Positions 55,721 through 64,000 of a DNA stretch of 64,000 nt are shown one piece after another. Source of the DNA: Tubiluchus corallicola (lineage: Eukaryota; Priapulida; Priapulimorpha; Priapulimorphida; Tubiluchidae); contig JAQGDQ010000819.1 in NCBI GenBank assembly GCA_030141605.1, forward strand, positions 1 through 64,000, in the 5' to 3' direction. The translations under genes were made by a program, and so were the position numbers. Each line of letters opens with the position of its first letter. The first letter of the stretch is position 1. A model generated the notes under the pieces. The model did no database searches and was not told the origin of the DNA. It worked only from the letters and a program-made list of their open reading frames with translations.

Positions 55721-58700
55721 CTGCAAGTAAAAATGGATGCCGTCCTAGTTGACGTTTTCAAATAAATGCTGTCACTTTATCCAGTCGGTCTACAACACGT
55801 GAAAAAACTCAGCAAACACATAATTCGAATTTATTACAGTCCGCGCCGCTTAATAGCCTCACTCTGGGACCGAAGAGTTTTGACCCGAATTAACCGACTG
55901 AGCCTATTAACCGATGCGTGTAGTTTTACTAAAGTATGAGCCATCAGCTTACTATGCACTGCAAAGGTTTTTAATGAATTCTAGAAATGAAGTAATGCCT
56001 AAATTCCTTTGTGTGGTTAAAAATTAGAAAAAATATTTTAAAATATTAATTTATATAAGTGAATTAGCAATAAATTAAAAAATACTTTTCTATATCACAG
56101 ACTTTTCTAAGTCTAAGGTTCTTTGGGCACATACAAATGTCTTATTTTAAGTAGGCGAAGGAAAAATATTGAGTCAATTAAGCGAAGTTATTTGAGTCAA
56201 TTACCGATGGTTTTTATGTACATTTGAATAGAAGCGGCCCATTCCAGGCGTTTTTGAGTCAATTAAGCGATTGAGTCTATTAACCGTGAGTCTATTAAGC
56301 GGCTCCTGCTGTATTAAACCAGATCATTAATAAGATATACAATACAGTACTAGCATTTTCATCAGTTTATATCATAGTGGTTCGTTTATATGCTTCATAT
56401 GTTTTAGTTGTTTATTTTGTGGCCTAAGAGTTACGTGAAATTGTCAGAAGGGCAGTGACAATAGCATTTTTTTACAATGCTGTTGTATTACTGGTACGTT
56501 CAGGTGTAGTAATGAAACAAACTTGATTAAACAGCAAGCTTCAAAGTTTTCTGCCTTCAGATTAGTTATGAGCGAAAAGAAACAGACAAGCGACTTGAAG
56601 CTTCAAGGTTTTCTGCCTTCAGATTAGTTATGAGTGAAAAGAAACAGACAAGCGACTTGAAGCTTCAAAGTTTTCTGCCTTCAGATTAGTTATGAGTCAA
56701 AAGAAACAGACAAGCGACTTGAAGCTTCAAAGTTTTCTGCCTTCAGATTAGTTATGAGTCAAAAGAAACAGACAAGCGACTTGAAGCTTCAAGGTTTTCT
56801 GCCTTCAGATTAGTTATGAGTCAAAAGAAACAGACAAGCGACTTGAACCCTCAAAATTTTCTGCCTTCAGATTAGTTATGAGTCAAAAGAAACAGACAAG
56901 CGACTTGAACCCTCAAAATTTTCTGCCTTCAGATTAGTTATGAGTCAAAAGAAACAGACAAGCGACTTGAAGCTTCAAAGTTTTCTGCCTTCAGATTAGT
57001 TATGAGTCAAAAGAAACAGACAAGCGACTTGAAGCTTCAAAGTTTTCTGCCTTCAGATTAGTTATGAGTCAAAAGAAACAGACAAGCGACTTGAACCCTC
57101 AAAATTTTCTGCCTTCAGATTAGTTATGAGTGAAAAGAAACAGACAAGCGACTTGAAGCTTCAAAGTTTTCTGCCTTCAGATTAGTTATGAGTGAAAAGA
57201 AACAGACAAGCGACTTGAAGCTTCAAAGTTTTCTGCCTTCAGATTAGTTATGAGTCAAAAGAAACAGACAAGCGACTTGAAGCTTCAAAGTTTTCTGCCT
57301 TCAGATTAGTTATGAGTCAAAAGAAACAGACAAGCGACTTGAAGCTTCAAGGTTTTCTGCCTTCAGATTAGTTACGAGTGAAAAGAAACGGAGAAGCAAA
57401 CTTGATTAAACAAGAAGCTTCAAGGTTTTCTCCCTTCAGATTAGTTACGAGTAAAAAGAAACAGACGGGTGCCTTGACACGTAATTGTTTGCTAGTCTGT
57501 TAAATTACTTTCCTGTTATTATTTGTAATGCAAATTAATTCAGTAGATTTACATCATTTTTGTTCATTCATTCCTACTTTACAAAACTTTATCACTGAAC
57601 TTTACTCAAGGACCAGCTGTGCATAGCTGTGTAACTATGAATCTGCAGGCACCATACAGCCAACCTCGGGTATAAGGCACACTCGCTTATAAGGGACCAC
57701 CAACACCAGTGCCGATTTTCGTAACGTTTTTCCTATGCAGAAATCTTCGTATATAAGGTACTCGGATATAAGCAACGATATCCTTAGTCCCGTGCAACAG
57801 AAACCCAGGTAAATTACTTCGCATATAAGGAACCCTATGGTCAAAGCGAAATTGATCGATTTTTAACCTCAATTTTTTGCAAACTCGGCCTTCGAACAGC
57901 TCTGTTTCTGCGGTCACATACATCTCGCATCACCGAAGGAGCTTCATACATACCATTTGCAAAAAATGTGTAGCAATAATTCATGAAAATATGGGTAAAA
58001 GTACAGGTCTAGATACATCTACGGTCCGACTCTGACTCTGACTCTGGCTATAAGGGGACATCGGAGATAAGGGACGATTTTTCCTGGTCCCGAGGTGTCC
58101 CTGATATCCGAGGTTGACGGTACATGTACAAACAAACAATGATTCACTGACACATACATCCAATTTACTTTGCTTCAGAAAAAATCTGTTTAGTAAAACA
58201 TACTATTCTTTTTACTGAAAATTTACTACAAACTGCTCATGCTCAGACTTTCTCACCTGTCCTTTCCGTCGAATCAAAGCCTTGCGGTACTTCAGTTTGT
58301 GCTTTACTCTTGGATTCCTTTGTTCTTTCTTCCTTTTTGGCATCAATCCCTTATTTTTAGCAATCTGCAAACAGGATAACAAATTCAGTTACGGAAGCAA
58401 CATCCACAGAATAAGAAGTCTAACAAATCCAGAATAGAATGCCGTGTCACCAAGACATCAGAAAAATCTATTTTTTTGAAAAAGATCAGTTGACCAAAAT
58501 ACTGGTATGGCAAAGCCAAAGTTTAACACTCAAAACCTGACTAGGTTTCACGTTTCTTCAGAAATGTCATCGTAATCTGGACAATCAACTAGTGGACATC
58601 ACAATGTGGACAATCAACTAGTGGACATCGCAATGTGGACAATCAACTAGTGGACATCGCAATCTGGACAATCAACTAGTGGACATCGCAATGTGGACAA

Positions 58701-61700
58701 TCAACTAGTGGACATCGCAATCTGGACAACCAACTAGTGGATATCGCAATGTGGACAATCAACTAGTGGACATCGCAATGTGGACAATCAACTAGTGGAC
58801 ATCGCAATGTGGACAATCAACTAGTGCATTTAATTGGTTAAATGTCTTAAATGAAGAAAGCTGTTCTTAAAGTCAAAAATTTCTTAGTTTATTACTTTTA
58901 TTTACAATATACTTACTTCATAATTTATTGCTCTTCTGGAGGGATCCGCCTGTTCATCTTCGTCATCAAAGCCATCGTTCACGGCACCTTCCGTCTTGTC
59001 ATCATGTTTGCCCCGTTTTCTTCCCTAAAAGGATGACCAACAAGTATACAGAACTGTGAGAGTAAAAACACATTGACAACGCTGTCCAAACTCATCACAT
59101 TGACAACGTTGTCCAAACTCATCACATTGACAACGTTGTCCAAACTCATCACATTGACAACGTTGTCCAAACTCATCACATCGACAACGCTGTCCAAACT
59201 CATCACATTGACAACGTTGTCCAAACTCATCACATCGACAACGTTGTCCAAACTCATCACATCGACAACGTTGTCCAAACTCATCACATCGACAACGCTG
59301 TCCAAACTCATCACATCGACAACGTTGTCCAAACTCATCACATCGACAACGTTGTCCAAACTCATCACATCGACAACGCTGTCCAAACTCATCACATTGA
59401 CAACGTTGTCCAAACTCATCACATTGACAACGTTGTCCAAACTCATCACATTGACAACGTTGTCCAAACTCATCACATTGACAACGTTGTCCAAACTCAT
59501 CACATTGACAACGCTGTCCAAACTCATCACATTGACAACGTTGTCCAAACTCATCACATCGACAACGTTGTCCAAACTCATCACATCGACAACGCTGTCC
59601 AAACTCATCACATCGACAACGTTGTCCAAACTCATCACATCGACAACGTTGTCCAAACTCATCACATCGACAACGTTGTCCAAACTCATCACATTGACAA
59701 CGTTGTCCAAACTCATCACATTGACAACGTTGTCCAAACTCATCACATTGACAACGTTGTCCAAACTCATCACATTGACAACGTTATCCACACTCATCAC
59801 ATTCACAACGCTGTCCAAACTCATCACATTGACAACGTTGTCCAAACTCATCACATTGACAACGTTGTCCAAACTTCACCTACAAAATTCAAAGCACAAA
59901 TTCACTTACGAATTGCCTGACACGCTGGAACTAATGCATAGTAATCTATAACTTTAGCTTTAGATTTAAGTACCATATGTAGGTAACATATAGGATATGA
60001 ACACATTTATACAACAAAATGTGATTATAACATGCCTTATATATTTTACAATGTTGCTTGTAATAAATTTAAGTATTCAATTGGCAATTTTAACATAGCG
60101 AAAGCATAAACACCCACATTTTTCTATTATATACGTTTTGAACGTTTATCTTCATTGCGGGAGTTTGAACTGCCGTTGATGCTCTTAGCTACTGCTCGTT
60201 GAGAATATTGCTTATAATGACGTTTCCCTTACACCAGCATTAAAGTTAGTTTGTTATAGAGCAATAGAGGTGCAAATTTGCGTAGAAAATCGTGTGTATT
60301 TCCCTACCCAAGTTCGGCCACCTTCTGGAAATCCAGTTTCAAGTTTCCTGTGTTTGTCTGATGTCGAGTTCTCTGCCATGGTGAAATCTTCGTATTCACC
60401 GCTAGATTGTTCGTCAGAGCTGGCCAACATTTCTGCGATGGTCTTCCGCTTTTTTTCCTTGACAGAGTTTATCTGCTTTTTCCATTTTACTTCATTTGCT
60501 GTCTGTTGTGATGCGTCTGCTCAGCAGATAAAGTGAAATAAATGCAACTTTGTAATAAACAAACATGAGATTGAAAAAACATCATTTTTACTTAGAGAAA
60601 TCTTGTAATAACATATATGCAATAAAAAGCAAGTGCACTACGGCTAGCTGTATTCTAGAATAGACTAAAAGCAAGAATTATACTTACTGTAGTGATTTAA
60701 AATCAAGAATTTATACTTACTGTAGTGATTTAAAATCAAGAATCTATACTTACTGTAGTGATTTAAAATCAAGAATCTATACTTACTGTAGTGATTTAAA
60801 ATCAAGAATCTATACTTACTGTAGTGATTTAAAATCAAGAATCTATACTTACAGTAGTGATTTAAAATCAAGAATTTATACTTACTGTAGTGATTTAAAA
60901 TCAAGAATTTATACTTGCTGTAGTGATTTAAAATCAAGAATTTATACTTACTGTAGTGATTTAAAATCAAGAATCTATACTTACTGTAGTGATTTAAAAT
61001 CAAGAATTTATACTTACTGTAGTGATTTAAAATCAAGAATCTATACTTACTGTAGTGATTTAAAATCAAGAATCTATACTTACTGTAGTGATTTAAAATC
61101 CAGAATTTATACTTACTGTAGTGATTTAAAATCAAGAATTTATACTTACTGTAGTGATTTAAAATCAAGAATTTATACTTACTGTAGTGATTTAAAATCA
61201 AGAATCTATACTTACTGTAGTGATTTAAAATCAAGAATCTATACTTACTGTAGTGATTTAAAATCAAGAATCTATACTTACTGTAGTGATTTAAAATCAA
61301 GAATCTATACTTACTGTAGTGATTTAAAATCAAGAATCTATACTTACTGTAGTGATTTAAAATCAAGAATCTATACTTACTGTAGTGATTTAAAATCGAG
61401 AATCTATACTTACTGTAGTGATTTAAAATCAAGAATCTATACTTGCTGTAGTGATTTAAAATCGAGAATTTATACTTACTGTAGTGATTTAAAATCAAGA
61501 ATTTATACTTGCTGTAGTGATTTAAAATCAAGAATTTATACTTACTGTAGTGATTTAAAATCGAGAATTTATACTTACTGTAGTGATTTAAAATCCAGAA
61601 TTTATACTTGCTGTAGTGATTTAAAATCAAGAATTTACACTTACTGTAGTGATTTAAAATCGAGAATCTATACTTGCTGTAGTGATTTAAAATCAAGAAT

Positions 61701-63869
61701 TTATACTTACTGTAGTGATTTAGAATCGAGAATTTATACTTGCTGTAGTGATTTAAAATGAAGAATTTATACTTACTGTAGTGATTTAAAATCAAGAATT
61801 TATACTTGCTGTAGTGATTTAAAATCAAAAATTTATACTTACTGTAGTGATTTAAAATCAAGAATTTATACTTGCTGTAGTGATTCAAAATCAAAAATTT
61901 ATACTTGCTGTAGTGATTTAAAATCAAGAATTTACACTTACTGTAGTGACTTAAAATCGAGAATTTATACTTGCTGTAGTGATTTAAAATCAAGAATTTA
62001 TACTTACTGTAGTGATTTAAAATCAAGAATTTATACTTGCTGTAGTGATTTAAAATCAAGAATTTATACTTACTGAAGTGATTTAAAATCAAGAATTTAT
62101 ACTTGCTGTAGTGATTTAAAATCAAGAATTTATACTTACTGTAGTGATTTAAAATGAAGAATTTATACTTACTGTAGTGATTTAAAATCAAGAATTTATA
62201 CTTGCTGTAGTGATTTAAAATCAAAAATTTATACTTACTGTAGTGATTTAGAATCGAGAATTTATACTTGCTGTAGTGATTTAAAATCAAGAATTTATAC
62301 TTGCTGTAGTGATTTAAAATCAAGAATTTATACTTGCTGTAGTGATTTAAAATCAAGAATTTACACTTACTGTAGTGATTTAAAATCAAGAATTTATACT
62401 TGCTGTAGTGACTTAAAATCGAGAATTTATACTTGCTGTAGTGATTTAAAATCAAGAATTTATACTTACTGTAGTGATTTAAAATCAAGAATTTATACTT
62501 GCTGTAGTGATTTAAAATCAAGAATCTATACTTACTGTAGTGATTTAAAATCAAGAATCTATACTTACTGTAGTGATTTAAAATCAAGAATTTATACTTG
62601 CTGTAGTGATTTAATATCAAGAATCATATATCAAAAAAGTTTCAGTAATAAATTTTATAAATTGCTACCTATTTCAGCCAAAAGCGCTGGTTCAGTTTCA
62701 TCCACGATCGGTTCTCCTTGCTTCAATTTATGCACAATTTCTTCAACGTGCTCCTTGAGCTTTTCGTCAACTGGTTCCAATTGTTTCATGAGCTGGATTC
62801 ATAAGAAATAAAATTCTAACGTTATGCTATTATAATGATCACTTGATTTTCATGATTATAAGCTTCCAAAATTAGGAGGAATTTATGTGCTTACAGCAGT
62901 ACAATGTAGGCTATTTGCAGTCCCGTCTATTGTTGGCATGTAATGTGTTAAAACGTCAACCAGTTTTTCTTATTTTCTTTTATATTATACACAAATTTGT
63001 TTACTAATTTAATAATGTAGTCATAATTGTAGAAATATGAAGTGTCGTGATGCATATTCCAATTCTACGTGATGTTCCACTTCTTCATCAAAAATCTCTG
63101 GAATTTATGATCTTGGACAAATGTCAAGACATCACTATATATATGTTTATTGACTGATTAAGAGATAGTCGAACATGATACTTTAGTTCAGTCCATAGAT
63201 CACTAGAAAAAAGGACTTGTGATCATATAACATGATCATTTCTGTCAAAAAATAACTGAAGAATTATTTTTAAGTTCTCACTACACACTTATTATCGCCT
63301 AACATGATCATTACTGTCCAAAAAACAGCTCAAGAGTTATTCACAAATTCATGATAAACACTTTTGATTACATAACATGATCATTACTGTCCAAAAATCG
63401 CTAAACAGGTATTTACAAATTCACAATATGACTTTGGGTTTCCATTGAAAAATTCATGCAAATCGTTGAAGTTCAGTTCAGTGTTATCTTCACGAAGGTG
63501 ATTAGTAAGTGGACAAAAACAGATAACATGCTCTTCTGTTTGAATGTTTAAGCCAGAACAGGAGCATAGCCTGTCCTCTCTTTTTATCCTTGCCCATCTT
63601 CCAGTCTCAGTAGCTAGGTTATGTGAGGAGAGGCGTAACTACAGTAACACTTTTGTAATGAGCCGATATTTTTACAAAAAACCGCTGCCTCCATTCCGAC
63701 AAAAAATGAATTTCAGCTCACTCTGCCATTTGTAATTATTGACGTAAAATTTACAAAAAAGCTTGTACTTACCGCCCTGTACGTGGTTAATCTCTTAATC
63801 ACAGGATGATGTTGCACCGGTGTGTTCTTGGCTTTCAACATCAAATAAAATGATCCATTTATCATGTAA
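55628..63869 (-). CDS. UTP3/SAS10 small-subunit processome protein, C-terminal part (6 exons)
   Basis: Minus-strand exons 63869-63773, 62792-62669, 60516-60308, 59024-58917, 58364-58257 and 55720-55628 join in frame to about 245 residues ending at TAA 55630-55628. UTP3 (Sas10, something about silencing 10) acts in the nucleolus in the U3 snoRNA-containing processome for 18S rRNA maturation. Recognisable parts: the Sas10/Utp3 middle domain (FYLMLKAKNTPVQHHPVIKR, then LMKQLEPVDEKLKEHVEEI), an acidic/basic linker, and the diagnostic C-terminal Sas10 domain (INYEIAKNKGLMPKRKKEQR, NPRVKHKLKYRKALIRRKGQ, VRPPRTEMQRYGGEHSGIRA). Human UTP3 is about 479 residues, so roughly half is beyond the right edge. 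It converges with SLC26-B, with 942 bases between the stops. Confidence 0.93.
55837..56311. mobile_element. short inverted-repeat element, family M2, in the last UTP3 intron
   Basis: Imperfect 26-base inverted ends sharing GCCGCTTAATAG.CTCAC, TA on both sides. The interior (56186-56262) resembles part of the M1 elements (GTTATTTGAGTCAATT, GAAGCGGCC, AGGCGTTTTTGAG). Confidence 0.85.
56535..57470. repeat. 62-bp minisatellite, about 15 copies, UTP3 intron
   Basis: The unit AAGCTTCAAAGTTTTCTGCC, TTCAGATTAGTTATGAGTCA, AAAGAAACAGACAAGCGACT, TG. Variants (CCCTCAAAATT; GTGAAAAG) form blocks. It is unrelated in sequence to the 62-bp array at 262-2240. Confidence 0.95.
57657..58120. mobile_element. 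pogo/Tigger-like short element, copy 2
   Basis: The ends CAGCCAACCTCGGGTATAAG and the inverse of CCGTCAACCTCGGATATCAG, with TA on both sides. It is the same family as 41977-42448 (shared GGGACCACCAACAC and TACAGGTCTAGATACA). Confidence 0.9.
58257..58364 (-). CDS. UTP3 exon, Sas10 domain
   Basis: 108 bases, 36 codons; acceptor CTGTTTGCAG, donor GTGAGA. It encodes IAKNKGLMPKRKKEQRNPRV and KHKLKYRKALIRRKGQ, the family hallmark. Confidence 0.97.
58573..58827. repeat. 29-bp tandem repeat, about 9 copies, UTP3 intron
   Basis: The unit GTGGACAATCAACTAGTGGA plus CATCGCAAT, with GCAATC/GCAATG variants. Confidence 0.95.
58917..59024 (-). CDS. UTP3 exon
   Basis: 108 bases, 36 codons; acceptor CATCCTTTTAG, donor GTAAGT. 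It encodes a basic-acidic linker (GRKRGKHDDK, DDEDEQADPSRRAINYE). A 27-bp minisatellite begins about 42 bases upstream of its acceptor. Confidence 0.9.
59066..59878. repeat. 27-bp minisatellite, about 30 copies, UTP3 intron
   Basis: The unit TTGTCCAAACTCATCACATT plus GACAACG. Most units contain the palindrome ACAACGTTGT. Since 27 is divisible by three, long frames stay open on both strands (9-residue periodicities TTLSKLITL and SLDNVVNVM). The array starts about 40 bases upstream of an exon acceptor. Confidence 0.95.
60308..60516 (-). CDS. UTP3 exon
   Basis: 209 bases; acceptor CTGCTGAGCAG, donor GTAGGG; phase 1 in, phase 0 out. It encodes EVKWKKQINSVKEKKRKTIA, a Ser/Glu-rich linker and FPEGGRTW. 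Confidence 0.8.
60670..62625. repeat. 33-bp minisatellite, about 59 copies, UTP3 intron
   Basis: The unit (plus strand) TACTTACTGTAGTGATTTAA plus AATCAAGAATCTA. The minus strand is open for about 650 codons with an 11-residue period (ILNHYSKYKFL), again because 33 is divisible by three. In gene sense each unit contains ACAGTAAGTAT or, in roughly half, ACAGCAAGTAT. The left part is mostly GTAAGT type; the right part is mixed. Confidence 0.95.
62669..62792 (-). CDS. UTP3 exon
   Basis: 124 bases; acceptor ATGAATCCAG, donor GTAGCA; phase 0 in, phase 1 out. It encodes LMKQLEPVDEKLKEHVEEIV and a following acidic helix. Confidence 0.85.
63384..63700 (-). mobile_element. non-LTR retrotransposon C-terminal fragment in a UTP3 intron
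   Basis: The minus strand encodes LRLSSHNLATETGRWARIKR, EDRLCSCSGLNIQTEEHVIC and FCPLTNHLREDN, then a short tail to TAA. The C-x-C...H...C pattern is the end of a non-LTR ORF2. An internal stop lies upstream. Three diverged copies of its tail (AACATGATCATTACTGTCCA) lie at about 63226-63420. Confidence 0.75.
63773..63869 (-). CDS. UTP3 exon (first visible)
   Basis: 97 bases; acceptor GTTGCTTTTAG, donor GTAAGT. It encodes YMINGSFYLMLKAKNTPVQH and HPVIKRLTTYRA. It enters in phase 2, so another exon lies beyond the window. Confidence 0.88.
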
Positions 63870-64000
63870 CTAAAAGCAACAATATTTTAGTTAATTTATT
63901 CAATTCAATTGCACGAAATCTTATTAAAGGAAAAGTCAATCGTTCTGAAAAGTTAAGCTTACTTTAATGTATGCAAAAAATGTTAGGAAGATTTATTAGT

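Noticed and set aside
58979-59951. Two opposite long open frames with 9-residue repeats
   Set aside because: They are the 27-bp array read in both directions, and the minus-strand frame overlaps a real UTP3 exon in its last part only by chance.
60665-62620. A 651-codon open frame with an 11-residue repeat as a possible structural protein
   Set aside because: The unit length of 33 makes an open frame automatic; it lies in a UTP3 intron and has no start context, signal or unique domain.
60670-62625. True recursive splice sites in the 33-bp array
   Set aside because: A ratchet site needs AG followed directly by GT; here the G is shared (CAGTAAGT), so acceptor use would not regenerate a GT donor. 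Only donor-like use is possible.

Overview
The window looks like nuclear DNA of an invertebrate animal. It is AT-rich and has spliced genes with GT-AG introns of roughly 0.4 to 4 kb. It carries animal-type transposon debris (non-LTR elements, a Ty3/gypsy-type remnant, hAT-, piggyBac- and pogo-like short elements, a tRNA-derived SINE) and an unusually heavy load of minisatellites. The phylum cannot be fixed from sequence alone; a mollusc or another lophotrochozoan is my guess. There is no bacterial or organellar signature.

Four protein genes can be assembled, each supported by splice sites whose reading phases agree. (1) Minus strand, 11004 down to 5991: the 5' part of a gene with an N-terminal CARD (caspase-recruitment) domain, three exons; the rest lies beyond the left edge or is unrecognised. 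(2) Plus strand, 28453-39067: a complete five-exon SLC26-family anion transporter with STAS domain (SLC26-A here). (3) Plus strand, 48022-54685: a second complete five-exon SLC26 paralogue (SLC26-B) with identical intron phases, so a tandem duplicate. (4) Minus strand, 63869 down to 55628: the last six exons of UTP3/SAS10, a small-subunit processome protein, converging on SLC26-B. Its 5' end is outside the window.

Layout: 1-5.6 kb holds two minisatellites (62 bp and about 51 bp); 5.7-11 kb the CARD gene with a 40-bp array and SINE and hAT copies in its introns; 11-28.4 kb is a gene-poor transposon graveyard; 28.4-39.1 kb SLC26-A with transposon-filled introns; 39-48 kb intergenic DNA with a 99-bp array grown from the stop codon of SLC26-A, an apparently perfect 435-bp tandem duplication, a pogo-like element and two minisatellites; 48-54.7 kb SLC26-B; 55-64 kb UTP3, whose introns carry four minisatellites, two short inverted-repeat elements and a LINE fragment.

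The most notable points are the patchy near-identity of the two SLC26 genes (129 bp identical over the anion-binding core, with clearly diverged flanks), which suggests gene conversion; the C-terminal codons and stop of SLC26-A repeated five times in its 3' UTR; minisatellites placed directly against splice sites or containing splice-site-like motifs; and transposon families that share modules or carry a CTCF-like motif. No clear new multi-gene system was found. Most long open frames in the window are periodic translations of tandem repeats, not genes.
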